Part shown: in pieces, positions 56,699 to 64,000 of the stretch
Numbering within the stretch: position 1 is the stretch's first letter
Layout: each line of letters starts with the position of its first letter
Origin: JBBTCJ01 sp038043285
GTDB lineage: Bacteria > Planctomycetota > Phycisphaerae > UBA1845
NCBI GenBank assembly: GCA_038043285.1
Contig: JBBTCJ010000022.1
Coordinates: 1-64,000, forward strand
Length of the DNA stretch: 64,000 nt
Direction of reading: 5' to 3'
Translations under genes and position numbers: made by a program
The notes under the pieces: generated by a model
Databases searched by the model: none
What the model was told of the DNA's origin: nothing
Seen by the model: only the letters and a program-made list of their open reading frames with translations

Positions 56699-57117
56699 TG
56701 ATTCTCGGCCAACCGGGAACGGATCGATACCGCTACCGACTCGGGCTGGCGTTCCTCTGTGCCGGGGTGCTGTTTCTGCTCTGGGCGTGGGGAAGCTGGT
56801 TGTTCCGCGCGTCCGCCCAGGCACAGGATCATGCACCGCGTCTGGCGCTCGAGTCGCGCTCCGACGGCGCTTTGTCGAAAGAACCGCCGCACGGCGCCGC
56901 CGGCGGAAACCGCGCGAAGTTCCTTCGCGCAAGCCCGCTCTTCTTGCTCGTCGGGCTGCTCTTGGTGTTGACCTTCCTGCTGGGCAGCCTGGCCGCCGTG
57001 CGGCTCATCCGGCGCTATCGCCTGCGCGTGGAGGCGACACGCCGTGGCCCATCCGCCTACGAAGACGTCTGGTCCATGCACAAGATTCCCCCGCGCGACG
57101 AAGAACTCGACGACTAG
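56698..57117 (+). CDS. Small two-helix membrane protein, unknown
   Basis: The 139-residue protein overlaps the DnaJ stop (TGATG) and has AGGAGAGG upstream. Two membrane helices are clear (GLAFLCAGVLFLLWAWGSWLF, about 15-37; FLLVGLLLVLTFLLGSLAAV, about 82-102), with an Ala/Arg-rich loop between. The C terminus is basic and hydrophilic. It may assist or anchor the DnaJ, but I know no family. Translational coupling suggests a common role. Confidence 0.65.
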   Translation: MILGQPGTDRYRYRLGLAFLCAGVLFLLWAWGSWLFRASAQAQDHAPRLALESRSDGALSKEPPHGAAGGNRAKFLRASPLFLLVGLLLVLTFLLGSLAAVRLIRRYRLRVEATRRGPSAYEDVWSMHKIPPRDEELDD

Positions 57118-57156
57118 ACCAAGCGATCCGACTCACCTTCATCTTCGGCTTCGACG

Positions 57157-57277
57157 GTTCGCTCCCTCACGGTCGCAGCTCTGATGAGAAGCGGCTGGCC
57201 GTTTGAACAGCGCCGCGACCGTGAGGGAGCGGAGCCGTTTCTGTTTCTGTTCCGTACCGCGACCGTCAGGGAGCGGC
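57157..57277. repeat. Three copies of the CCGCTCCCT/GGTCGCGG repeat
   Basis: Copies are at 57157-57185, 57211-57232 and 57252-57277, in mixed orientations. Each contains CCGCGACCGTNAGGGAGCGG or its complement. They lie between the small membrane protein and cspA, in a gene-free 369-base gap (57118-57486). Confidence 0.75.
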
Positions 57278-57420
57278 GTCTGCTGACCCGACAAATAAGG
57301 TGCCTACGATCACTACCGCGCCCGGCCGTCCGGCAAGCTGGGATCAAGTCGCGTGACGCGCGCCGGCGAACAAGCGCCATCGCCGGAAACCTGGAGGGCT
57401 TCGCGCTAACTGTCGCGCCC

Positions 57421-57470
57421 CAAAACACCGCGGGCGTCGAAGTCGCCTTCGACGCCCGCGGTCTTTTGTT
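57421..57470 (-). terminator. Terminator after cspA
   Basis: A perfect 16-bp stem (57427-57442 with 57447-57462) with a 4-base loop lies 25 bases past the cspA stop. On the minus strand it is followed by GTTTTG. The plus strand gives TCTTTTGTT, so it may work in both directions. Confidence 0.85.
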
Positions 57471-57486
57471 CAACGATGGTCTCGAC

Positions 57487-57690
57487 CTAGTTGGCCATGC
57501 GGACTTTGCAGGCCTTGGGGCCCTTCGCTCCTTGCGTCACCTCGAACTGGACGCGGGAGCCTTCCTGCAGGCTACGGAACCCGTCCATCTGGATCTCGCT
57601 CTGGTGGACGAAGACATCGCCTCCGTCATCCGACTGAATGAACCCATAGCCCTTTGCGTCGTTGAACCACTTCACTGTACCTTGCGGCAT
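57487..57690 (-). CDS. cspA: Cold-shock protein, CspA family
   Basis: The 67-residue protein is a single cold-shock domain. RNA-binding motifs are KGYGFI (RNP1) and VFVHQS (RNP2), with MPQGTVKWFNDAKGYGFIQ at the start. Such proteins melt RNA structures and act as RNA chaperones. A long 5' leader is possible, since the upstream 390 bases (57691-58080) have no gene on this strand. A terminator follows at 57421. Confidence 0.96.
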   Translation of the reverse strand: MPQGTVKWFNDAKGYGFIQSDDGGDVFVHQSEIQMDGFRSLQEGSRVQFEVTQGAKGPKACKVRMAN

Positions 57691-58080
57691 GACAACTTAC
57701 CTCTACTGCTTACGCGCGTCTCCGGTCGGTCGCCCGCGAAACAACATCTGCTTCTGTCAAAGGACGCCCGCGCTTGCGAAAACGCTCGATACAGTATTGT
57801 CGCCCACCTCGGCCTCCCTGTCAAAGGCTTTCTTGTCGATCGCACCTCCCTCCGCCCGCCGCACCCCGGAACGCCTCGCCAAAATAGCCTTAACTCATTG
57901 TTTTATAGTGACTTACGCCTCAGGTGGCGAATCGACGTCCGGTCTCGACGGGTTGTTGCGAATCCGCCGCCAAGCTAGATTCCCAGCGACGCCGCAGCGT
58001 GCACGGTCACCCGATTCGCGGTTTCCACGGGGGCCGGTTTTCCACGATGGGACGCCGAACGCCTCCCCGGAAACGATCGC
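57691..58080. other. Intergenic region upstream of cspA and the amidohydrolase
   Basis: This 390-base divergent region should carry both promoters and the cspA leader RNA. An A/T-rich patch is at about 57885-57915 (TATAAAACAA on the minus strand). No gene is supported. Cold-shock leaders are often structured, but I do not see a definite fold. Confidence 0.45.
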
Positions 58081-59085
58081 ATGAGCAAGATCGACCTCCA
58101 CACCCACGTGCTCCCGAAGTCCTGGCCGAACCTCAAGGAGCGCTTCGGCTACGGCGGCTTCGTCAACCTCGAACATCACGCGCCGGGTTGCGCGCGGATG
58201 TCCATCGACGGCAAGCACTTCCGCGACGTCCAGGAGAACTGCTGGTCCTCCGCGCGGCGCATCGAGGACTGCGATCGACAAGGCGTCACCATGCAGGTGC
58301 TCTCGACCGTCCCGGTCATGTTCAGCTACTGGGCCAAGCCCGCTGATACGCTCGAACTTTCGCGCATCCTCAACGATCATCTCGCCGGCGTGGTCGCGGA
58401 ACGCCCGACGCGCTTCGCCGCCCTCGGGACGTTGCCGATGCAAGCCGCCGACCTGGCCATCCGAGAGCTGGAGCGCTGCGTCCGCACGCTCAAGATGCCC
58501 GGCGTACAGATCGGCTCGCAGGTCAACGGAATGAACCTCGATCACTCCTCGTTGTTTCCAATCTTCGAGGCCGCCCAGGCGCTCAACGCAGCCGTCTTCG
58601 TCCATCCCTGGGACATGCTCGGCAAGGAACGGATGAGCAAGTTCTGGCTCTCGTGGTTGGTGGGCATGCCCACCGAAACGGCGATCGCCATTTGCTCGGT
58701 CATCTTCGGCGGAGTTCTGGAGCGCCTGCCGCGGCTGCGCATCGGCTTCGCCCACGGCGGCGGATCGTTCCCCGGAACCCTCGGACGCATCGAAGCCGGC
58801 TTCCACGCCCGACCCGACCTCTGCGCCGTGGACAACAGTGTCAGCCCGCGGCACTACCTGGGCCGCTTCTACGTCGATTCGCTCACCCACGATGCCGACG
58901 CCTTGCGACAGCTCATCAAGCTGGTCGGCGCCAATCGCGTCGCCTTGGGTTCCGATTACCCCTTCCCTCTCGGCGAGGCCGAACCGGGAAAGATGATCGA
59001 AGCCATGCCCGACCTCTCCCGCGAGACCAACGGCCGACTCCTCCACAAGACCGCCGAAGAGTTCCTGGGAATGTCGTGTGGGTGA
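58081..59085 (+). CDS. Amidohydrolase, ACMSD-like
   Basis: This 334-residue TIM-barrel protein has the metal-binding HTH motif at the N terminus (DLHTHVLP), VFVHPWDM, the GFAHGGGS strand and GSDYPFPLGE. These match 2-amino-3-carboxymuconate-6-semialdehyde decarboxylase, an enzyme in kynurenine and tryptophan breakdown. Other amidohydrolase 2 family enzymes share the motifs, so the substrate is not certain. Divergent from cspA. No other tryptophan-catabolism gene is adjacent. Confidence 0.9.
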   Translation: MSKIDLHTHVLPKSWPNLKERFGYGGFVNLEHHAPGCARMSIDGKHFRDVQENCWSSARRIEDCDRQGVTMQVLSTVPVMFSYWAKPADTLELSRILNDHLAGVVAERPTRFAALGTLPMQAADLAIRELERCVRTLKMPGVQIGSQVNGMNLDHSSLFPIFEAAQALNAAVFVHPWDMLGKERMSKFWLSWLVGMPTETAIAICSVIFGGVLERLPRLRIGFAHGGGSFPGTLGRIEAGFHARPDLCAVDNSVSPRHYLGRFYVDSLTHDADALRQLIKLVGANRVALGSDYPFPLGEAEPGKMIEAMPDLSRETNGRLLHKTAEEFLGMSCG

Positions 59086-59110
59086 CCGTTGCGACCGAGT
59101 TGAGCTTTGT

Positions 59111-59137
59111 GATCCGAACCCCAAGCGCGAGCGCGGT
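59111..59137. repeat. Possible NPKRERG-encoding repeat
   Basis: GATCCGAACCCCAAGCGC and following GAGCGCGG would encode DPNPKRERG. I recall similar tracts as a common dispersed element in planctomycete genomes; this needs a search. It sits where the N-terminal part of the DUF6883 gene is missing. Confidence 0.35.
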
Positions 59138-59198
59138 CAGAGTATGTTTGTACAACCGTTGTTTGCTCCGAGCCGCGACGGCGGGGACGCTGCGGAAA

Positions 59199-59378
59199 AT
59201 GCTGCTTGCAGCCGCACGTGATTACGACGCGATTCCACGGGAACATGATGGATTCGGCCGCCGTTTTGTGGTAGAATTCCCGATGAACGGCCCCAAGGGC
59301 GCCGCGATGATTCGTAGCCTGTGGATCGTCCGAGAAAATGAGGACTTCGCACGACTTTCGAGTTGCTACGTCGTTTGA
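59199..59378 (+). pseudogene. DUF6883 fragment, 5' truncated
   Basis: The frame ending at 59378 encodes a C-terminal DUF6883-like part: RDYDAIPREHDGFGRRFVVEFPMNG, then MIRSLWIVRENEDFARLSSCYVV. DUF6883 proteins usually have an N-terminal part of about 40-50 further residues, which is not found in any frame directly upstream. I therefore treat it as a truncated remnant. The DUF4926 gene starts 15 bases later, as in intact DUF6883-DUF4926 pairs that I know from other genomes. Confidence 0.5.
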
Positions 59379-59392
59379 ACCGGAGCACTGAC

Positions 59393-59611
59393 ATGTCGAA
59401 CTCGCCCAAGCTTCTTGACGTCGTGGCTCTGACCGTGGACCTGCCCGAGCGGCAACTCGTCCGCGGCCAAGTCGGCACGATCGTCGAACTGCTCGACGGC
59501 GGGGCCTACGAAGTCGAGTTCAGCGACGACGACGGACGGACCTACGCCGCCTTCGCGCTGTTCCCGGCCCAATTCATGATCCTGCACCATCGTCCCATGA
59601 TGGTCGCATAG
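59393..59611 (+). CDS. DUF4926 family protein
   Basis: The 72-residue protein starts at ATG 59393 with GGAG seven bases upstream. It matches DUF4926: LLDVVALTVDLPERQLVRGQVGTIVELLDGGAYEVEFSDDDG then YAAFALFPAQFMILH. The beta-rich fold resembles small SH3-like proteins. In other genomes DUF4926 pairs with DUF6883, possibly as an antitoxin. Here the partner looks broken. Confidence 0.75.
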   Translation: MSNSPKLLDVVALTVDLPERQLVRGQVGTIVELLDGGAYEVEFSDDDGRTYAAFALFPAQFMILHHRPMMVA

Positions 59612-59630
59612 AGAAAACTCGGTAATCCTG

Positions 59631-59656
59631 TAGCGTCGCCCTTCATGGGCGGCGCA
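59631..59656. repeat. TAGCGTCRCCC hairpin repeat, copy 1
   Basis: TAGCGTCGCCC-TTCAT-GGGCGGCGCA, a 9-bp stem with one wobble. A second copy lies at 61418-61443. Confidence 0.65.
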
Positions 59657-60011
59657 GCTCTTCGGCACAAGAACCCGCGCCGCGGATGAACCGCCACGCG
59701 ACACAAACGCCGAGCTTTCTCCATTGCGGCACACTACGATGGGTCCACGCCGCGAGGCGGTCGGTGGGCCTTGGGTACCCCGACCGATCGGAGCCGCAGG
59801 CACCAGTTTGCGGACACGCTCGCCAGGCTTGTCACCCCTCGCCGCTTCGCCTGAACTCCCGACGGTTATCGGGACGTAACCCCCACTTCGCCGAAACGCG
59901 ACACATTATCGGCGCTGCCTCCACAGCCGCCCCCGCGGGATTAAGTGCGTCGGTCGCGGGACCGAAATGACTACAGCCGAGTGTACGCGCGCCGCGCGCG
60001 GCGAGTTGCTC

Positions 60012-60034
60012 CCCTGGACGCGAAGTGTCAAGGG
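60012..60034. repeat. CCCTTGAC palindrome, copy 4
   Basis: CCCTGGAC-GCGAAGT-GTCAAGGG, with one mismatch in the stem. Same 7-base loop GCGAAGT as the copy at 14636. Confidence 0.7.
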
Positions 60035-60154
60035 TCAGCTCGCGTGGAAGATCGAAGGTCGGTCGAGCTTCCGGCGTCCGCGCGGACCTTGGGATCTCAA
60101 TAAGGGCGGGAGTCGCCGCGTATCACCGCGGGACTCGTTGATGGAGAACGCAGG

Positions 60155-60583
60155 GTGGCCGGCGAGCGTCAAGTCAAACCAACGAGGAGGAGCACGGCAT
60201 CGGCCGCCGTCAGCGAGCGTCGTCGAACCCCGCGCCGACGTTTGGAGGCCGCCGTCGAGGTCCGCCTGTGCGGTCTCGAATTCTCGCCAACCGACGCCGT
60301 GCACGGCTCGTTGCTCAACGCCAGCCACCTCGGTCTCGCCTGTCGCGTGACCGGCGAGCAACTCGATCGGGTGATGCGCTTCGGCAAGGTGCTGCGGGTG
60401 GCCTTTCAGCTCGCCGGCGACAGTTGGGGGTTCAACCTCCTGGGGCGACTGGCCAACATGACCCCCGCGTCCTCGCCCGATGAGATCGTGCTGGGTCTGG
60501 AGTTCCTCGAGGAGGGCAATCCTCCCGCCGAGGTCGAGCGGTTCCGCAAGGCCCTCGAGCAGGCGGGCACGGAGGAAGGATGA
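60155..60583 (+). CDS. PilZ domain protein
   Basis: From GTG 60155 the protein has 142 residues. The start GTG has GGAG about eight bases upstream. PilZ-type hallmarks are the basic RRRTPRRRLEAAVEVRL stretch, the strand LLNASHLGLAC and VLGLEFLE. PilZ proteins bind c-di-GMP. It is followed 10 bases later by the PilZN/PilZ gene on the same strand, so they are probably transcribed together. Confidence 0.72.
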   Translation: MAGERQVKPTRRSTASAAVSERRRTPRRRLEAAVEVRLCGLEFSPTDAVHGSLLNASHLGLACRVTGEQLDRVMRFGKVLRVAFQLAGDSWGFNLLGRLANMTPASSPDEIVLGLEFLEEGNPPAEVERFRKALEQAGTEEG

Positions 60584-60593
60584 CCGTACAAAC

Positions 60594-61373
60594 ATGAGCG
60601 CGACACCAACGATCCTGCAAGAACCTCAGCAGACCGTTCTCACCGACTGCATCCGTCAGCAGCGCCAACTCGTCCTCACCCACAACACCCCCAAGGGCTG
60701 GCTCACGTTCCGCGGCGCCTGGCTGCAAGGCTCGCGCGAATCGGGGCGAATGACCGTACAGGTCGCGCTTCCCCCCGAAGCGGACGACGACATCGTCCCG
60801 CGCCCGGGCGTCAGACTTGGCGGAACGTTCCGACTGGGGCATAAAAAGTGTATGTTCTGTTCCGAGGTCCGCGGGGCGGAACGCAACGGCGATTCCGCCA
60901 GGATCGAACTGAGCTGGCCCAACGAACTGCAACAACTTCAACGCCGCGTCTTCGAGCGCGCCGTCCCCCCTCAAGGAACGGTCATCGCCGTGCGCTATTG
61001 GCCGGAAAACTCGGCGAACACGGGGCCGTCGGAAGCCAGGACCGTCCGTCACGGACAACTCGAGGATCTGTCCTGCGGCGGAATGAGACTTCAGGCGGCC
61101 GACCCGGCCGACCTCGCCCTCGGATGCACCTACCGATGCTCGTTCGCGCCGCGCCCGGGCAAGCCGGCCATCGTCGTCGATGCCATCCTGCGGCATCGAC
61201 AAGCCGCTGACTCCGGAAGGGGACGCGTCTCGCTGGGCTTCCAGTTCGTCGGACTGGAAACCGAACCCGGCGGTCTGCGGACGCTCGAACGGCTGGCGCG
61301 CCTCGTCAGCCACCTGCACCGCGCCCACAGTCGTCACCCCAGGCGCTCTGCCCAGGGAGCCGAATCGACCTGA
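60594..61373 (+). CDS. YcgR-like protein with PilZN and PilZ domains
   Basis: Starting at ATG 60594 gives 259 residues. The N-terminal part (about 15-130) reads as a YcgR-type N-terminal beta domain (TFRGAWLQGSRESGRMTVQV). The PilZ part starts at about 150 with weak basic residues (ARTVRHGQLEDLSCGGMRLQ) and ends in RVSLGFQFVGLE. YcgR-class proteins act on flagellar motors or adhesion when bound to c-di-GMP. The lack of a clear RxxxR may mean altered binding. Confidence 0.7.
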   Translation: MSATPTILQEPQQTVLTDCIRQQRQLVLTHNTPKGWLTFRGAWLQGSRESGRMTVQVALPPEADDDIVPRPGVRLGGTFRLGHKKCMFCSEVRGAERNGDSARIELSWPNELQQLQRRVFERAVPPQGTVIAVRYWPENSANTGPSEARTVRHGQLEDLSCGGMRLQAADPADLALGCTYRCSFAPRPGKPAIVVDAILRHRQAADSGRGRVSLGFQFVGLETEPGGLRTLERLARLVSHLHRAHSRHPRRSAQGAEST

Positions 61374-61417
61374 CCCCAGGGAACCCACCGCGCGGGTGCA
61401 ATGGTTGGAAATCGTGG

Positions 61418-61443
61418 TAGCGTCACCCCTCGTGGGTGGCGCA
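61418..61443. repeat. TAGCGTCRCCC hairpin repeat, copy 2
   Basis: TAGCGTCACCC-CTCGT-GGGTGGCGCA, same type as the copy at 59631. It lies between the YcgR-like gene and the 3' end of ilvC. Confidence 0.65.
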
Positions 61444-61542
61444 TGGTAGCGAGAAAGCGCCGGGACAAGCCCCTGACGCTATGGACGGCCATCCCGCGCG
61501 ACATCGGAGGGCACGAACGACGCGCGCCCCGACCTCCTCGCC

Positions 61543-62565
61543 CTACTTGCTTTCCGACCCCCGCAGCCAGGGCATCAACGAACGCACGAACGCCCCCGCT
61601 CGCTCGTAGGCCGTGCCCACGTCAGCCTGGTGCAATCGCCGAAAGGTAGGCGCCCCCGCGCGATGTTCCGCGATCCACTCGCGGGCGAACGATCCGCTGC
61701 GGACTTCTTCCAAAATCCGCCGCATCTCCTGTTTGCACTGTTCGGAGATCAACCTCGGTCCGCGGGTCAGGTCGCCGTACGCAGCCGTGTTGGAGATCGC
61801 GTCGCGCATCCCCGATAGTCCGCGGGCGTACAGCAAGTCCACCACCTGTTTGAGTTCGTGGACGCACTCCAGGTAGGCAAACTCGGGCGGGTATCCGGCT
61901 TCCACGAGCGTCTCGAAGGCCGCCTTGGTCAGCGCCGTCATGCCGCCGCACAGAACCACTTGCTCGCCGAACAGGTCGGTCTCCGTCTCGGTGGCGAAGG
62001 TCGTCTCCACGACGCCCGCGCGCGTGGATCCGATCCCGGCCGCCCATGATAGCCCCGTCGCCTGCGCACTCCCGCTAACGTCCTGATGCACGGCCAACAA
62101 CGCGGGAAGCCCCTTGCCCTCGACGTAGAGCGATCGCAGCAGCGTCCCCGGCCCCTTCGGCGCGACCATGACCACGTCGGCCTGCTCCGGCGGGCGGATG
62201 AATCCGAACCGAATGTTGAACCCGTGCACCAAGCCCAACGTGACGTGCTCGCCGCGCGCGATGCGGTCCCGCAGCAGGGGCGCGATCCGCTCCTCGTAGA
62301 CTTCGGCCGCGGACTCGTCGGGAAGGGTGAGGATGACCAAGTGCGCATCCCGAACCGCCTCGGCGACCGATTGCAGAGCGAAGCCGTCCTCGCGGGCGCG
62401 CTCGGCGCTTTTTCCCTCGCGCTGCCCGACGACGACGGTCACGCCGGAGTCGCGCAGGTTCAGCGCGTGCGCCCGGCCCTGGTTCCCGTAGCCGATGACC
62501 GCCATTCGCAGCTTACGCAGCAGGGTCACGTCGGCGTCAGCTTCCGTATATACCTTTGGATTCAT
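61543..62565 (-). CDS. ilvC: Ketol-acid reductoisomerase
   Basis: IlvC performs the second common step in branched-chain amino-acid synthesis, reducing and rearranging acetolactate with NADPH. The 340-residue protein is class I. Motifs are IGYGNQGRAHALNLRDSG, VAPKGPGTLLR, and catalytic residues in ETETDLFGEQVVLCGG and ECVHELK. The genes ilvB/ilvN are not adjacent. The start at ATG 62565 divides it from dnaG. Confidence 0.95.
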   Translation of the reverse strand: MNPKVYTEADADVTLLRKLRMAVIGYGNQGRAHALNLRDSGVTVVVGQREGKSAERAREDGFALQSVAEAVRDAHLVILTLPDESAAEVYEERIAPLLRDRIARGEHVTLGLVHGFNIRFGFIRPPEQADVVMVAPKGPGTLLRSLYVEGKGLPALLAVHQDVSGSAQATGLSWAAGIGSTRAGVVETTFATETETDLFGEQVVLCGGMTALTKAAFETLVEAGYPPEFAYLECVHELKQVVDLLYARGLSGMRDAISNTAAYGDLTRGPRLISEQCKQEMRRILEEVRSGSFAREWIAEHRAGAPTFRRLHQADVGTAYERAGAFVRSLMPWLRGSESK

Positions 62566-62916
62566 GCCCGTATCCTATCGCTTCGCATTCCCATCGGAGC
62601 GGGTGCGCGGCTTCCGAAGCAATCTGGGAAATCGGAAAACGTACCCTGCGTGAGCGCGGTAAGGGTTCAGGTTCAAGGACTTCGTGCCGCGGAAGAACCG
62701 AGTCCCGAACGGAAAGGCCGGGCAAGACCGGCAGGCTGGGGACGATTCGTCACCGCAAAACAAATCACAACCTATTTTCACAGCACGATTTCCGGTTTGA
62801 CGGTCCGAGAAAAATGTAGTATATTGGCAGTACTGGGAGCAATGCCGTTCTGGGATTCTAATTGAACAATTTGAAGTATTAATTTCCAGTCCCATCGCCA
62901 AGTCGGTGGGTGCGGT
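62566..62916. other. Divergent region between ilvC and dnaG
   Basis: This 351-base gap is unusually A/T-rich from about 62755 to 62880. It contains the promoter listed separately. I see no clear ilv leader peptide. Confidence 0.5.
62797..62825 (+). promoter_or_regulatory. Sigma-70-type promoter for dnaG
   Basis: TTGACG (62797-62802) and TATATT (62820-62825) are separated by exactly 17 bases, close to the sigma-70 consensus. The spacer is A-rich. A start near 62832 would leave an 85-base leader before the dnaG ATG at 62917. Confidence 0.7.
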
Positions 62917-64000
62917 ATGTCTCCGGGCCGTGGGCGCGTTCGGGGTCGGGTAGGCGGTCTTGCTTTGAACAATCTGGAACTGAAAAAACGCCAAATTCTC
63001 GATCGGGTCGACTTGTACGAGGTCGTCGCGGAGCAGGTCGCGTTGAAGCGATCGGGGCGGCGGTGGCTTGGCTTATGCCCGTTCCATTCGGAAAAGTCGC
63101 CTTCGTTCACCGTTTCTCCGGAGTTGGGTTTGTTCAAGTGCTTCGGCTGCGGACGCGGGGGCGACGTGTTCAGTTTTGTTCAGCTCCGCGAAAACGTTCC
63201 GTTTATGGAGGCGTTTCGGATACTGGCGGACCGGGCGGGCATCAGCCTCGACGAACCGAAAGCAACCTCCAGCGGCGTCGACGAACCCGGCCGGGGCGAC
63301 ATCGCCAAGGTCAACGAGTGGGCGGCGCGTTTTTTTCGGGCGAAGCTGCGCGATGAGACGATTGGTCGGTCGGCTCGGGAGTACGTCGCCGGCCGGGCGT
63401 TATCGGATGCGGTGGTCGATGGTTTTGGTCTTGGGTTGGCCGTGCCGGGCGGACCATCGCTTCGGACGTCAGCCGCGAAGGCCGGATTCAGTGATGCGAT
63501 ACTCCTCGCGGCGGACCTCATTCGTCGCGGCGAGTCGGGCGACTCGTACGACACCTTCCGCGATCGGCTGATGTTCCCGATCCGCGACGCCGGCGGCCGG
63601 GTGCTGGGTTTCGGCGGGCGGACGCTCATTGACGATCGCGCGAAGTATCTCAATACGTCGCAGAACGTCTTATTCGACAAGGGCTCGACGTTGTACGGCA
63701 TCGACGTCGCCCGGAAAGCGATGACCGATCGTCGCCGCGCGGTGGTGGTCGAGGGGTACACGGATTGCCTGGCTTGTCATCAGTGTGACGTGGGCGAGGC
63801 GGTGGCGACGTTGGGGACGGCCCTGACTGAGTCGCACGTCAACGTGCTTCGTCGCTTCTGCGAGGAAGTGATCCTGCTGTTCGATTCGGACCAGGCGGGC
63901 GAAGCGGCTGCCGAGCGCGCGGTGCGCGTCGCGGTTCCGATGTCGTTGCGGGTTCGCCTGGCTCGAATACCGGACGGGAAGGATCCTTGCGATTACCTCG
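62917..64000 (+). CDS. dnaG: DNA primase (partial, runs off the window)
   Basis: At least 361 residues are present. Counting from ATG 62917, the CHC2 zinc ribbon has Cys54, His57, Cys75 and Cys78 (LGLCPFHSEKSPSF and LFKCFGCGRGGD). Then comes the RNA polymerase domain and TOPRIM residues: VVVEGYTDCLACHQ (Glu) and LLFDSDQAGEAA (Asp motif). DnaG makes RNA primers for replication. TTG 62965 is an alternative start. The C-terminal helicase-binding domain is beyond the window. Confidence 0.95.
   Translation, partial: MSPGRGRVRGRVGGLALNNLELKKRQILDRVDLYEVVAEQVALKRSGRRWLGLCPFHSEKSPSFTVSPELGLFKCFGCGRGGDVFSFVQLRENVPFMEAFRILADRAGISLDEPKATSSGVDEPGRGDIAKVNEWAARFFRAKLRDETIGRSAREYVAGRALSDAVVDGFGLGLAVPGGPSLRTSAAKAGFSDAILLAADLIRRGESGDSYDTFRDRLMFPIRDAGGRVLGFGGRTLIDDRAKYLNTSQNVLFDKGSTLYGIDVARKAMTDRRRAVVVEGYTDCLACHQCDVGEAVATLGTALTESHVNVLRRFCEEVILLFDSDQAGEAAAERAVRVAVPMSLRVRLARIPDGKDPCDYL

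Larger units (their letters stand above)
59612..60154. other. Gene-free repeat-rich region
   Basis: Over 540 bases I see no supported gene. It holds a GCGTCGCCC-TTCAT-GGGCGGCGC hairpin (59633-59655) and a copy of the CCCTTGAC palindrome (60012-60034, CCCTGGAC-7-GTCAAGGG). Other open frames here lack ribosome sites. Confidence 0.55.

Overview
The window is one contiguous piece of a GC-rich bacterial chromosome. The organism is probably a planctomycete, perhaps Phycisphaerae-like. This is inferred from gene content only: a large TPR-coupled Ser/Thr kinase, ASPIC/UnbV and FG-GAP surface proteins, a multi-PDZ site-2 protease, dockerin-like and Cys-rich secreted proteins, a fused PFOR beside a DHODH-like protein, and many short dispersed palindromic repeats. 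No rRNA, insertion sequence, integrase or CRISPR array was seen. One tRNA (Ser-UGA) is present.

Layout. 0-4.4 kb holds secreted proteins of unknown role, an LD-carboxypeptidase, and a groES-btpA pair. 4.6-9.3 kb holds pyruvate:ferredoxin oxidoreductase (nifJ) and a DHODH-like flavoprotein. 9.5-14.5 kb is a minus-strand run: NUDIX hydrolase, rhomboid protease, M50 protease, thrC and dapB. 14.9-19.2 kb is a plus-strand run: dxr, a multi-PDZ rseP and a glycosyltransferase. 19.5-24.3 kb has a PilZ protein, an FG-GAP lipoprotein, an FHA-GAF-PP2C phosphatase and a lipoate ligase-family protein. 24.4-27.7 kb is a minus-strand cluster of envelope proteins (CsgG-like, triple LPP20 repeat, two small lipoproteins) with a terminator in the middle. 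28.1-34.7 kb has ispG, a lower-GC two-gene insert (AlbA_2/Schlafen-like plus ParA-like ATPase) and the pntAA-pntAB-pntB transhydrogenase operon. 35.2-41.2 kb has a kinase-TPR protein, an agmatinase-family enzyme, tRNA-Ser, a small coiled-coil membrane protein and larC. 41.4-48.0 kb is a plus-strand run: a methyltransferase-like membrane protein, ruvC, UbiA, EamA transporter, SulP transporter and a nitronate monooxygenase-like protein. 48.2-55.2 kb carries two very large secreted or surface proteins (an RTX/dockerin mosaic and a TPR-ASPIC protein). 55.4-64 kb has a small DUF2892-like protein, a DnaJ-class chaperone, cspA, an ACMSD-like amidohydrolase, a broken DUF6883 gene next to DUF4926, two PilZ proteins, ilvC and the start of dnaG, which runs off the window.

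How the genes work together. dxr and ispG belong to the MEP isoprenoid route, and UbiA uses polyprenyl substrates. thrC, dapB and ilvC are amino-acid biosynthesis. NifJ and transhydrogenase handle redox balance. Most of the rest serves the envelope and signalling: proteases, lipoproteins, PilZ (c-di-GMP), a FHA/PP2C protein and a Ser/Thr kinase. The clearest unexplained structures are the lower-GC AlbA_2/ParA pair, at least five families of dispersed hairpin repeats (some inside coding genes, where they add peptides), and a matching C-terminal tail on two neighbouring intramembrane proteases.
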